Shown piece by piece: positions 36,305-45,151 of a DNA stretch of 64,000 bases (positions within the stretch are counted from its first letter, which is position 1; each line of letters opens with the position of its first letter). The stretch covers positions 186,001 to 250,000 of the forward strand of contig CAJJAG010000001.1 of NCBI GenBank assembly GCA_905182135.1, read 5' to 3'. The notes under the pieces are model-generated. The model was given only the letters and a program-made list of their open reading frames with translations, searched no databases and was not told the origin of the DNA. Source of the stretch: an uncultured Acidimicrobiaceae bacterium (GTDB lineage Bacteria; Actinomycetota; Acidimicrobiia; Acidimicrobiales; UBA10347). Both the position numbers and the translations under genes were made by a program.

Positions 36305-37108
36305 ATGGATATTAGCGACGAACAGATCAAGCAGTACTGGGCCGATGGCGCCACCGTGCTGCGCGACGTGATCAGTCCTGAGTGGCGTGAGCGTCTTGCC
36401 GCTGCCATCGAGCGTGACATCGCCGAACCGGGCCCGTTCGACCATTCCTACGACGTCGCGGGAGGCAGGTTCCACGGCAACCTTCGTGTCTGGCAAGACG
36501 ACGCTGACTTCGCAGCGTTCTGCCTGGATTCACCAGCGGTCGAGATCGCTCAAACGTTTCTACGAGCGACACGACTGAACTTGCTCTATGACCAATTATT
36601 CGTCAAAGAAGCCGGTGCTGATCACCGCACACGTTGGCACAACGACCAGCCCTACTGGCCGGTGTCAGGACGAGACGTGATCTCGGTTTGGGTGGGCTTG
36701 GACCACACAACCGCCGAGAACGGTCGGCTCGAATTCGTACGCGGCTCACACGAATGGGACAGGTGGTTTCAGCCCGAACCATTCGGGCCAAATAGTGGCA
36801 ATAGTGCCTACGACCAAAACCCTGACTACGAGAAGATGCTCGACATCGAAGCCGATCGGGATGCGTACGACATCATCACCTGGGACATCGAACCCGGCGA
36901 TGTCTATGTATTCAGCGCGATGACCGCCCATGGAGCGCCAGGCAACGCCACCACCGATCAACGACGTCGGGGCTACACAGTTCGCTACTGCGGCGACGAC
37001 GTTTTCTATGACCCTCGTGTCGGTATCAGCGCTCCCGTTCTGGTTGACGGTTTACTCGCTGGCGACCGTCTTGATTCTGAGCAATGTCCACTGGTGTATG
37101 CCGCGTAG
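36305..37108 (+). CDS. Phytanoyl-CoA dioxygenase (PhyH) family protein
   Basis: 267 aa from ATG 36305. The PhyH jelly-roll has RTRWHNDQPYWPVSG with the HxD iron ligands, DVISVWVGLDHTTAENGRLE and VRGSHEWDRWF, and the distal SAMTAHGAPGNATTDQRRRG with His and the 2-oxoglutarate Arg. It should hydroxylate an unknown small substrate using Fe(II), O2 and 2-oxoglutarate. It stands 58 bp upstream of the MoxR operon but is not obviously part of it. Confidence 0.88.
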   Translation: MDISDEQIKQYWADGATVLRDVISPEWRERLAAAIERDIAEPGPFDHSYDVAGGRFHGNLRVWQDDADFAAFCLDSPAVEIAQTFLRATRLNLLYDQLFVKEAGADHRTRWHNDQPYWPVSGRDVISVWVGLDHTTAENGRLEFVRGSHEWDRWFQPEPFGPNSGNSAYDQNPDYEKMLDIEADRDAYDIITWDIEPGDVYVFSAMTAHGAPGNATTDQRRRGYTVRYCGDDVFYDPRVGISAPVLVDGLLAGDRLDSEQCPLVYAA

Positions 37109-37166
37109 CAACCAAGGCCCGCTGGCGCATACCGCACGCCGGACTTAGCCCTGTAACCTCCACGCC

Positions 37167-37901
37167 GTGACCTCTACTGCGATGCCACTGCGACGCCTCG
37201 CAGTCTTCGCCGCGGGCGCACTCGGACTGCTCGTACTCGTCGCTGTTGCGAGCAATGCAGAGCAGTTCACCTTGGGGGAAACCGGCACGCCTCCAGGTCG
37301 AAACGTGCTGGCCATTGAAAGCGGCTTGTCGCCGGGCGAATCCGATGCGGCCGATATCGCAAACCCAATCGACATTCCGGAATCTGTCGTCATCGCACTC
37401 ACCGTTGTGCTCGGCATCGGATTGCTCTATCTGTTGTCTCGACAGCGGTTCTCGTTCCGGTTCCGTAGGCCATCGATCAACCTGACTCGAAGTGCTGCCG
37501 CCGAGATCACCGAAGAAGAGCAGGCCGAACAAATTGCCGACTTCGCGCGGGACCTGATTGACGAACTCAACGATGGCGACAGCCCCCGCTATGCAATTCA
37601 ACGTGCCTATGCGGCGGTCGAGACCGGCTTCGGAGCTATCGAGCTCACCCGCAAAACCGCCGAGACCCCCCTGCGTTACCTCGACCGGATCTTCGGCCGC
37701 CACGCCCGCGTGAAACAACCGCTTGAGAATCTGACGCATCTGTTTCAGCGAGCCCGATTCTCGTCAGAGCCAATCGACGAAGAAATGCGAGCCTCCGCCA
37801 TCGAAGCACTCACCGAGATCCGCGACTACTACACAGCAATTTCGTGGAAGCGGATCAGCAATCGCCGAACCGGGCGAGCGAAGTCTGGAACCGAATCATG
37901 A
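37167..37901 (+). CDS. DUF4129 domain-containing membrane protein
   Basis: 244 aa from GTG 37167. An N-terminal segment (LAVFAAGALGLLVLVAVASN) leads to an outer loop, a second membrane helix (VVIALTVVLGIGLLYLLS) and a cytoplasmic DUF4129 domain (GDSPRYAIQRAYAAVETGFG, TPLRYLDRIFGRHARVKQPL). DUF4129 proteins go with MoxR ATPases and DUF58 proteins. Its TGA overlaps the next ATG (ATGA). The cluster's function is unknown; envelope or complex assembly is the usual suggestion. Confidence 0.82.
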   Translation: MTSTAMPLRRLAVFAAGALGLLVLVAVASNAEQFTLGETGTPPGRNVLAIESGLSPGESDAADIANPIDIPESVVIALTVVLGIGLLYLLSRQRFSFRFRRPSINLTRSAAAEITEEEQAEQIADFARDLIDELNDGDSPRYAIQRAYAAVETGFGAIELTRKTAETPLRYLDRIFGRHARVKQPLENLTHLFQRARFSSEPIDEEMRASAIEALTEIRDYYTAISWKRISNRRTGRAKSGTES

Positions 37902-38272
37902 CCGGCTTACTCACGGCTGCAGCGATTATCGCAACGCTCACGCTGCTCGTGTCCGCTACCAGAACCGGCTCACAAGTCACCGCTGCTGATCAGAACAAAC
38001 GCGGCACATGGGGTATCGCCCATTGGCACTCGCAGCGCAACCGAAACTTGAACCCGCACGAACGCCGGTGGCAGACAACGCTGCTTTCTGGCAAAGACAA
38101 CTCGTCGCGTTGGGACACGGCGACTAACGAGGTCGCAGCCCTCGAGCGTCTGCGTGGTATCGCCCCGTCCGGTCCCGCTCCGACCTCCCACAATCATCAG
38201 TGGATCGAGGCCACCATCGCCATCCTCGAAGCATCTATTAATGACTCAACAACACCAGGAGACCCTGCGTAA
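37898..38272 (+). CDS. Small membrane-anchored protein of the MoxR cluster
   Basis: 124 aa from ATG 37898, overlapping the DUF4129 stop. One N-terminal hydrophobic helix (GLLTAAAIIATLTLLVSATR) is followed by a polar domain with ERRWQTTLLSGKDNSSRWDT. No known family. Its stop shares bases with the moxR ATG (TAATG), so the set is translationally coupled from the DUF4129 gene through moxR. A role as an accessory part of the MoxR/DUF58 system is inferred from position. Confidence 0.7.
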   Translation: MTGLLTAAAIIATLTLLVSATRTGSQVTAADQNKRGTWGIAHWHSQRNRNLNPHERRWQTTLLSGKDNSSRWDTATNEVAALERLRGIAPSGPAPTSHNHQWIEATIAILEASINDSTTPGDPA

Positions 38273-39252
38273 TGACAGCCCACACGGCGAGCGATGTAGC
38301 TCGCTATGGAACGGCCATGCTCGATGAGCTCGAAAAGGCAATCGTTGGAAAACGAGACGTCCTAAAGCTCCTGCTCACCGGAATCTTCGCGAGCGGCCAT
38401 GTGCTATTCGAAGACGTACCCGGATTGGCAAAGACTCTCATTGCTCGTTCGATCGCTCAGGTCGCTGACTTGGACTTCTCTCGTGTGCAGTTCACCCCTG
38501 ACCTCGTACCAGGTGACATCACTGGCTCGACGTTGTTCGAAGCCGGAAGTGCATCAGGCACGTTTAAGCCTGGCCCCGTGTTCGCGAACCTGGTCCTCGG
38601 TGACGAGATCAACCGGGCTCCCCCAAAGACTCAATCTGCTGTACTTGAAGCAATGGAAGAACGACAGGTGACGGTCGACGGTACGAGCCATCCGTTGCCC
38701 ACTCCATTCATCGTTATCGCAACCCAGAACCCCATCGAATCCGGTGGGACCTATCCCCTTCCCGAAGCCCAGCTCGACCGGTTTCTACTACGCCTCAACG
38801 TTGGCTACCCCGACGTAGCTGCCGAGACCGAAATCCTCATGCGCCGCGCCGGTCGTGGGCACGAGCAAGTTGACCTAGAACAAGTCATCGATGCGCAGAC
38901 ACTTCGCGAGCTACAAGTCGTTGTTGAGGCCGTGCAGGTCGAGCGCAGCGTTGCGCAGTACATGGTCGAACTGGTGACATCGACACGTGACTCGGGACGT
39001 ACCGACGCAGGCGCCAGTCCTCGTGGATCGCTGGCCTTGCTTCGAGCATCTCGGGCATGGGCGGCGCTCGATGGTCGCAGTTTTGTCACGCCCGATGACG
39101 TGCATGCGATTGCAGTCCCCGCATTGGCGCACCGGCTGATCTTGAAGCCTGACGAATGGCTCCGTGGGGTAACGGGGGCCGACATCGTCGACTACTGCAT
39201 GAACACCGTGGCCATGCCTGAGTCACTCATTGCAACCGACACTGAGGCCTGA
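38272..39252 (+). CDS. MoxR-family AAA+ ATPase
   Basis: 326 aa from ATG 38272. It has the MoxR variant of Walker A (HVLFEDVPGLAKTLIARSIA), Walker B (VLGDEINRAPPKTQSAVLEA), sensor 1 (PFIVIATQNPIESGGTYPLP) and the arginine-finger helix EAQLDRFLLRLNVGYPD. The lid domain follows, with SPRGSLALLRASRAWAALDG. MoxR ATPases are chaperone-like and act with VWA/DUF58 proteins. The ATG is coupled to the upstream stop. Confidence 0.95.
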   Translation: MTAHTASDVARYGTAMLDELEKAIVGKRDVLKLLLTGIFASGHVLFEDVPGLAKTLIARSIAQVADLDFSRVQFTPDLVPGDITGSTLFEAGSASGTFKPGPVFANLVLGDEINRAPPKTQSAVLEAMEERQVTVDGTSHPLPTPFIVIATQNPIESGGTYPLPEAQLDRFLLRLNVGYPDVAAETEILMRRAGRGHEQVDLEQVIDAQTLRELQVVVEAVQVERSVAQYMVELVTSTRDSGRTDAGASPRGSLALLRASRAWAALDGRSFVTPDDVHAIAVPALAHRLILKPDEWLRGVTGADIVDYCMNTVAMPESLIATDTEA

Positions 39253-39254
39253 CG

Positions 39255-40613
39255 TTGGCGCAGGAGTCCCTACCGGACGTGCTTGAGGGGCCATCGACTT
39301 CAGTCAGGCTCACCGGCAACCGTGAACTGGCTCGGCGTTTGCCGCTGTTCGACGTGTGTGGTTTGATCGCCCTTGCTGGGCTGGTCACTGCAATCGCGTT
39401 CCGGCGACCCGACGTCTTGGCCTTGACCACGCCCTTCGTTGTCGCGATTGCCGCTGCGTTAGCCCTGTGGCGGCCAGTTGACGGCGTGGTCAAGATTCGT
39501 GCCGATCGCACACGCATCGTCGAGGGCGAAGACGTCACGATCCTGGTCGACATCACAAGCCCTAGCGGAATCGGCCGAGTCGAAATCGAGCTGGAACCAA
39601 GTGATCGGCTGGTTGCCGTCGGATCGCTTCGAGCCGTAACGACCGTGAAGTCGAACTCGACGACAACACTTGCGTTCACCGTGCGCGCCAGCGACTGGGG
39701 CGTCGCCAAGATCGACAAGCTGACGGTCCGGGTCTGCGACCGTTTCGCCATGTTCGGCGGCGAACTCGATGCCCGAGCCGACACGACGGTCACGATCGGG
39801 CTGCCCGAAGATCGCATCTCGGCATCGCTCGAGGCCGAACGCTTCCGCAGCATCGTCGGCAGCCACCTCAGCAACGATCGCGGACAAGGCATGGAGATCG
39901 CTGATATTCGGCCATTCCAACCAGGCGACTCGACGCGCAACATTAACTGGCGAATCAGCAACCGACGCCAAGAGCCATGGGTCACCCTCCGTCACCCCGA
40001 CCGTTCCACCACCGTCGTCATCATCGTCGATGCCCATGATGGCGAGAATGACGAACAGCGAATGACCCAGCGGCGTTCGGTCAGCGCCGCGATGTCGTTG
40101 AGTCGCGGCCATCTGGCCCTGCATGATCGTGTCGGGCTACTCGTTGTAGGCCACACCGTGCAGTGGTTGCCTCCCAAGCTGGGACGTAACCAACTGTTTC
40201 AAATCGCCGACCGTCTCGTCGCTGTCAGCAATGCTCCAGAAGCCAGTCGGCGCATGTATCGACCGCCTGCTGTCTCAACCATTCCGAACAATGCAATCGT
40301 GGTCGCTGTGTCACCGTTACGAGATCCGCTAATGGTTTCGCTCGTCGCCGAGATCCGCAGCCGCGGCAACCCAGTTTCAGTATTGGTCCCCCAGACCGAA
40401 CAAGCGCGGTCGTCGCGCAGGCGCCTTCGAATTACCAATCGCACAACAGAACAAGCTCGCCGACTCGCCGCCGTGGAACAAAAGATCGGTGTGCAATCGC
40501 TGCGCGAACGAGGCGTCGGCATCGTGGCGTGGGCACCCGATGAACCCGTAATCACCGTGATCGACTCGGTTCGTCAACTGCGCCAGGCGATGGCTCGAGG
40601 TCGATCGTGGTAG
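39255..40613 (+). CDS. DUF58 domain-containing membrane protein
   Basis: 452 aa from TTG 39255, 2 bp after the moxR stop. Two hydrophobic segments near residues 35-75 are followed by a beta-rich region, then the DUF58 core DIRPFQPGDSTRNINWRISN and a VWA-like MIDAS start (TVVIIVDAHDGEND). DUF58 proteins are the standard partner of MoxR. The order DUF4129, small protein, MoxR, DUF58, membrane protein suggests one functional unit at the membrane. Confidence 0.88.
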   Translation: MAQESLPDVLEGPSTSVRLTGNRELARRLPLFDVCGLIALAGLVTAIAFRRPDVLALTTPFVVAIAAALALWRPVDGVVKIRADRTRIVEGEDVTILVDITSPSGIGRVEIELEPSDRLVAVGSLRAVTTVKSNSTTTLAFTVRASDWGVAKIDKLTVRVCDRFAMFGGELDARADTTVTIGLPEDRISASLEAERFRSIVGSHLSNDRGQGMEIADIRPFQPGDSTRNINWRISNRRQEPWVTLRHPDRSTTVVIIVDAHDGENDEQRMTQRRSVSAAMSLSRGHLALHDRVGLLVVGHTVQWLPPKLGRNQLFQIADRLVAVSNAPEASRRMYRPPAVSTIPNNAIVVAVSPLRDPLMVSLVAEIRSRGNPVSVLVPQTEQARSSRRRLRITNRTTEQARRLAAVEQKIGVQSLRERGVGIVAWAPDEPVITVIDSVRQLRQAMARGRSW

Positions 40614-40623
40614 TGGAGTCAGC

Positions 40624-41196
40624 ATGTTGACCTGGCATATTGATCGCTTCTTCCGCGCCGGACCGCTGTGCGCGCTCGTGACCTTGGTTCTGCCGATGGC
40701 GATGGCAGCATTCGTGAACTCGCAAAGCTCCGAGGACAATATCTTGGGCATCCTGCTTGTCGCGTCGGGAGTCATCTTCATCGGCAGCCTGATCGGGTCG
40801 GCATTAGCCAGCGGATTCGGCGCCGTCTTATTCAGCCTGGGAACTACTGTGGCCGAGGTACCCGTATTAATCATGGTGGCAGTCGGTATCAGCCTCTACA
40901 CCACGCTTGTGATCCATGATTTGTCTGGTTCCTTCCACCGCGGCCCGCGTGTCGCCCGAGCGATATGGCGCAACACTTCGCTGACCACACTCGTTGTCAC
41001 AGCTACCAGTACGGCTTCATTCGCACTCGTATACTTTGTCGCCAACCTGACCACCTGGCAGAGCATCGTCGTGCCCTTTGGTGTCGCCGCAATCGGTTTC
41101 GCCGCCAAACTTGCCGCCGACTCACACCAAACATTCGGTCGTCAACTCACCGCCAAGCGGCGTTCTCAGTCTGACGCCGACAACCCAGTTTCTTGA
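40624..41196 (+). CDS. Integral membrane protein, last gene of the MoxR cluster
   Basis: 190 aa from ATG 40624, 10 bp after the DUF58 stop. About five hydrophobic segments are seen, including FIGSLIGSALASGFGAVLFS and TLVVTATSTASFALVYFVAN. No family was recognised. Spacing and strand put it in the MoxR operon. It is convergent with the SMP-30 gene. Confidence 0.72.
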   Translation: MLTWHIDRFFRAGPLCALVTLVLPMAMAAFVNSQSSEDNILGILLVASGVIFIGSLIGSALASGFGAVLFSLGTTVAEVPVLIMVAVGISLYTTLVIHDLSGSFHRGPRVARAIWRNTSLTTLVVTATSTASFALVYFVANLTTWQSIVVPFGVAAIGFAAKLAADSHQTFGRQLTAKRRSQSDADNPVS

Positions 41197-41243
41197 ACCG
41201 CGTCAGGGCTACTCCGTCACCACAACTCGCCTAAAGATTCCCC

Positions 41244-42092
41244 TTAGACAGTGGCCAACGGGGTTGGAAGCCCTTGGACTCCGGGCACGGTATGGAAAAT
41301 GGTGCCTCGCCGGCTCTCATCATCGAGGTTGTCTGCGGTAACGATGTACATATCAGCCAGGTCAGGGCCGCCAAACGCAACGCTCGTTACCCACCGAGCA
41401 GGAATCAGAATTTCGTCGAGTTCTTCACCGGTTGGTGAAAGCTTGACCACTCGACGCCCACCGACGTGTGCGACCCAAAGATTGCCGTCGACGTCGACGC
41501 ACATGCCATCGGGAACACCTCGTTCGAAGCTTGCTTCAGCAATCACACTGCGGTTCGTGGGGACGCCCCTCGCGGCGTAGTCGTGCGTGATCACGCAGCG
41601 ACCGGTGCTGTCGCAGTGGTACATGGTCATCTGATCAGGCGAGAAGCCGATGCCGTTGCTCAGGCCAACCCCGCCATAGAGCTGCGTCGCGGGTCCGTCG
41701 TGCTCAATCCGCCAACACTCACCCGGTACGCGTTCGCCTTTTAGAACTGCTGGGTCCGAGCGAATCGACCCGACCAGGACTCGGCCATCGGCATCGGCAT
41801 GACAATCATTGAAAGCAAGGACACCGTCGAGACTAAGCAGTAGTCGCATTTCACCGTCGTTCCAATGGGCAACGGTCGGTCCTGTGACGACAAGGCCACC
41901 ATCACGGTGAAGCAACAACCCACCTACTGACTCGCGTGAAGAAATGAGGGTGTCGATATCACCGTTTGGGGCGCGCTTGAAGACACCACCATCGACGACA
42001 TCAGTGAAAAACAGGTTGTTCTCACTATCGACTCGTGGTCCTTCGACCAGTCCAAACCCCCATGCAAGCGTCGCTAATTCCATACAGGCCAT
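41244..42092 (-). CDS. SMP-30/gluconolactonase-like protein
   Basis: 282 aa from ATG 42092 (ATG 42083 also possible). The six-bladed propeller pattern shows LVEGPRVDSENNLFFTDV with the metal-binding Glu, AFNDCHADADGRVLVGSIRS, GLSNGIGFSPDQMTMYHCDS with the Asn/Asp ligands, and PDGMCVDVDGNLWVAHVGGR. Such enzymes hydrolyse sugar lactones or related esters using a divalent metal. Substrate unknown; it has no operon partner. Confidence 0.88.
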   Translation of the reverse strand: MACMELATLAWGFGLVEGPRVDSENNLFFTDVVDGGVFKRAPNGDIDTLISSRESVGGLLLHRDGGLVVTGPTVAHWNDGEMRLLLSLDGVLAFNDCHADADGRVLVGSIRSDPAVLKGERVPGECWRIEHDGPATQLYGGVGLSNGIGFSPDQMTMYHCDSTGRCVITHDYAARGVPTNRSVIAEASFERGVPDGMCVDVDGNLWVAHVGGRRVVKLSPTGEELDEILIPARWVTSVAFGGPDLADMYIVTADNLDDESRRGTIFHTVPGVQGLPTPLATV

Positions 42093-42179
42093 TGTGGCGC
42101 AGCGGCCGACGCTGATGACAACTACACCGAGGCCATCTCCAAATAAAGGCGCGTTCCTCTACCTAGTACGGTCGGCTAG

Positions 42180-42727
42180 ACGAGTCTCACCGACAGAATC
42201 AGTGCGCAGACTTTACGCAGTTTCGAGAGGGCCGAAGTGCGCACGGTCGTGTTTACTGGCGAAGGTGACGCATTCTGCGCCGGGATCGACCTTGGCTTCC
42301 TCGAGTCCATTCCGGCCAAAGAGCGCGGCATCAAGGTGCCCACAATGACCGCCGACGGGTGGTGGAACATCACCGCTTGCCCAAAGCCCGTAACCGCCGC
42401 TTGCGATGGGCCCGCTGTCAGTATGGGCGCTGAATGGACGAGTCACAGCGACGTTCGTATTGCTAGCAACCGAGCCCGGTTCGCCTGTAATTTCGCACAC
42501 CGTGGGCTGGTACCGGACACCGGAGCCGGGTCCTGGCTCCTTCCCCGCCAGGTCTGCCTGCAGCCAGCGCTGCGACTGCTCTTCTCGGGCGCATGGCTAC
42601 TGCTGTCGAAGCGTTCGAACTCGGCTATATAAGCCAGGTCGTCGAATTTCACCGGGCGTTAGGCCCAAACGCCCGCCGTTCAGATCGCAGGCTTCTAGAG
42701 CTCACTGGATCGTGTCAGGGCATCTGA
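42180..42727 (+). pseudogene. Enoyl-CoA hydratase/isomerase remnant, truncated and frameshifted
   Basis: After a TAG at 42177 the frame reads LTDRISAQTLRSFERAEVRT and VVFTGEGDAFCAGIDLGF, the crotonase oxyanion-hole region, then TACPKPVTAACDGPAVSMGA and RARFACNFAHRGLVPDTGAG. Near 42590 the frame shifts and continues as MATAVEAFELGYISQVVEFH before losing similarity. The first ~25 and last ~60 residues of a normal protein are missing. An intact crotonase gene begins 52 bp downstream. Confidence 0.82.
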
Positions 42728-42778
42728 TCGGTGACGATTCACTTCGTCTGCGCCCACGGGTCGTTTACGCTCACGGGT

Positions 42779-43657
42779 ATGACAGAACCGGTGCTGTACG
42801 AAGAGCGCGATGACATTGCCATCATCACGCTGAACCGACCCCACAAACGTAATGCGTTGAACGAAGCCGTCATCCAGGGAATCGCTGACGGAATTGATGC
42901 CGCCACCAAGTCAGCCGACGTAGCCGCCATTGTCCTGCGCGGTGCCGGCGGCACGCTGACTGCCGGCTACGACTTAGGCGCAACTGCCGACGAGTCTGAC
43001 TATGTCGGCTGGACAACGCCATACGGCGCCAAGGGACCAAAGCCCCGGGAAGGAGCTTGGGATCCGGTGCGCGACTACCAGTTCATGAACAATAATGTCC
43101 AGCGGTTCATGAAAATTTGGGAATGCCCCAAGCCTGTACTCGGCGAGATCACCGGATGGGCAGTCGGCGGAGCCACCGACATGGTGCTGTGTTGTGACCA
43201 GCTCTACATGGCCAACGATGCTCATATTGGCTATGCCCCGAGCCGAGTCTTCGGCACGCCCACCACCATGATGTGGATGTATCGACTCGGCCTAGAACAC
43301 GCCAAGCAGTTCCTGCTCACCGGCCGCGCAATCGATGCCGAAACTGCATACCGGATCGGTCTCGTGGCCCACGTTGTAGCGCCCGAAGATCTTGCAGCGA
43401 CGATCGAGGCCGACGCACAACGCTTCAGCCACATCCCGGCGAACCAACTCGCCTTGAACAAGATGCTGATCAACCAAGCCTTCGAAAATATGGGCCTGCG
43501 AACCTCACAGATGATGGGCACCTTCTTCGACGGTGTCACCCGCCATACCGAAGAAGCTCTGCTGTGGGCTGAAGATCTGCAAGAACGTGGCGTCCGGCCG
43601 GTCGTTGCCGACCGCGACCATCCGTGGCAAGACTACGGGCAGCGGCCCAAGGGCTAA
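42779..43657 (+). CDS. Enoyl-CoA hydratase/isomerase (crotonase) family protein
   Basis: 292 aa from ATG 42779; an earlier in-frame start (42731) adds non-conserved residues. Crotonase marks are IAIITLNRPHKRNALNEAVI, VLRGAGGTLTAGYDLGATAD (first oxyanion loop) and CPKPVLGEITGWAVGGATDM (second). The long insert rich in Gly, Pro and Trp after the first loop, and the C-terminal RHTEEALLWAEDLQERGVRP, are shared with actinobacterial members of uncertain substrate. It acts on a CoA thioester; the reaction is not defined. Confidence 0.87.
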   Translation: MTEPVLYEERDDIAIITLNRPHKRNALNEAVIQGIADGIDAATKSADVAAIVLRGAGGTLTAGYDLGATADESDYVGWTTPYGAKGPKPREGAWDPVRDYQFMNNNVQRFMKIWECPKPVLGEITGWAVGGATDMVLCCDQLYMANDAHIGYAPSRVFGTPTTMMWMYRLGLEHAKQFLLTGRAIDAETAYRIGLVAHVVAPEDLAATIEADAQRFSHIPANQLALNKMLINQAFENMGLRTSQMMGTFFDGVTRHTEEALLWAEDLQERGVRPVVADRDHPWQDYGQRPKG

Positions 43658-43764
43658 CCCGGGTAGTCCGGGTTTCACTTCGTCCCTCACCAAAACCCTG
43701 TTTTCGAGTTCCAAGACCAAAAATCCCGGCCATTTCCTGCGACCCCCAATAGTCCGGGTTTCAC
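43656..43764. repeat. Intergenic hairpin and 15-bp direct repeat after the crotonase gene
   Basis: AACCCGG-GTAGT-CCGGGTT (43656-43674) forms a 7-bp hairpin that includes the crotonase stop. TAGTCCGGGTTTCAC occurs at 43664-43678 and again at 43750-43764. The core GTAGTCCGG is the complement of the repeats in the cobA tail at 31107-31124. The hairpin may act as a terminator; the shared core suggests a dispersed genomic repeat. Confidence 0.6.
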
Positions 43765-43839
43765 CAAATGTGTACCCGTCCACGCTTACCAAGGTTCTGG
43801 ATCTGAGTCGAAGGGGGTGGGGGCACTAGGTTGATGCGG

Positions 43840-45015
43840 CTAGGCGAAAATGGGGTTTGGGCCGTCGGAGTCTCGGTGCAGCGCTGCGCTCACGCCATCG
43901 ATCACCGCCTGCATATTCGCTCGGTGTTCACCGATTCGCCGATGCAAGATGCGAGGCTCCTTATCGGGCATCGACGCAATCGCATGGCTGATACCTGATG
44001 GGCCCGGCCCAAGCTTGACGCTATAGCGAAGACGGGTTGCACCAGCGATACGAGTCATCTCGAAAAGCCAACGGGCGCCCGGGTTATCGGCGTCAGATGT
44101 GACCCAACCAAATTCGCTGTGTTCCTGGTAATGGTTGATGAAACACGGCACGTCCCATTCGCCTATTGCGTCATGCTTGTTCGAGCCAATGAACTGCGCA
44201 CCCAATGCAGGACCATCGGCGCCACCAGCCCAGCGGGCTCCGACGAATTCGGCACTGAACTGGGCACCGAAATTGATATCGGTGACCAGATCCCAGACGT
44301 CAGCAATCGGCGCCTTGATGTCGGCTTCGACGACACACCCCGGGCCGTCGCCAAGACAGGCCGGATCACTTGGACCGGTCTCCCAGGTATGTGCGTACTG
44401 ATCGATGAATGTGACCTGGCGAGCCGGGTAGCGAGGCGCCTTCTTGAAATCCTCGCCGGTGTACCACGCGACGGGGATCATCGCTATCTGTGTACTGGTC
44501 TCGGGAACACCCAGTACTTCGCGAAGTTCATCGCGTTTCCCCAGGATCGCTGTGGTCCAGGCTGTACCCAGGCCTCGAGCCCGCGAGGCAACACAGAAGC
44601 TCCATACCGATTGAATAACCGAGTCGAATAGACCAGGGCGACCGCTGCCATCATGCACACCCATAATAGTGGGAATCACGATGGCGGGTACTTCGGCGAG
44701 ATGTTCTGCCAGGTGGGCTGCCGAGTTCATAACCCGTTCTTGTGGGTGGCCCGTACCGGCAATTTTGTCGCGAGCCCCAACCATGAATTCGCCGCCGGTC
44801 GCCATATAAAGCTCGGCTAGTTGAGCCTTGATCTTGGGATCGCGTACAACAATCCACCGTCGGCTGCCCTGGTTGCCACCAGATGGTGCCTGCTCAGCCA
44901 CGTCAATGCAGTCATAAATCATCTGATTATCAACAGGCCGCTCTAAATCGAGCCGCACGCGCACGGCCCGAGTCGTGCTCAATGCGTGGTCAACTGATGA
45001 CACATCAATATCCAT
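43840..45015 (-). CDS. Nitroreductase-SRPBCC fusion protein
   Basis: 391 aa from ATG 45015. Residues 1-~200 are a nitroreductase domain (TTRAVRVRLDLERPVDNQMI, EQAPSGGNQGSRRWIVVRDP, RGLGTAWTTAILGKRDELRE). Residues ~235-385 are an SRPBCC/polyketide-cyclase domain (VVEADIKAPIADVWDLVTDI, FEMTRIAGATRLRYSVKLGP). The first binds FMN; the second forms a hydrophobic pocket that may hold the substrate. The frame across the join is continuous, so this is a true fusion. The reaction is unknown. Confidence 0.85.
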   Translation of the reverse strand: MDIDVSSVDHALSTTRAVRVRLDLERPVDNQMIYDCIDVAEQAPSGGNQGSRRWIVVRDPKIKAQLAELYMATGGEFMVGARDKIAGTGHPQERVMNSAAHLAEHLAEVPAIVIPTIMGVHDGSGRPGLFDSVIQSVWSFCVASRARGLGTAWTTAILGKRDELREVLGVPETSTQIAMIPVAWYTGEDFKKAPRYPARQVTFIDQYAHTWETGPSDPACLGDGPGCVVEADIKAPIADVWDLVTDINFGAQFSAEFVGARWAGGADGPALGAQFIGSNKHDAIGEWDVPCFINHYQEHSEFGWVTSDADNPGARWLFEMTRIAGATRLRYSVKLGPGPSGISHAIASMPDKEPRILHRRIGEHRANMQAVIDGVSAALHRDSDGPNPIFA

Positions 45016-45151
45016 AACCGTCCCTGTTTCTGCCTGCGACCTTGCCACGACACTACGTCGAAGTCCACTTATGGTCCGAAAATAGCCGTGCAGCCGCAAT
45101 CAATCTGGTTGGTATCTTGGTCGGTCTCGCAATGGGCCCTACTCTCAACCC

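Noticed and set aside
43656-43674. Certain intrinsic terminator after the crotonase gene
   Set aside because: The stem is only 7 bp, includes the stop codon and is followed by TCACTT rather than a T run; it is listed as a repeat with possible terminator role.
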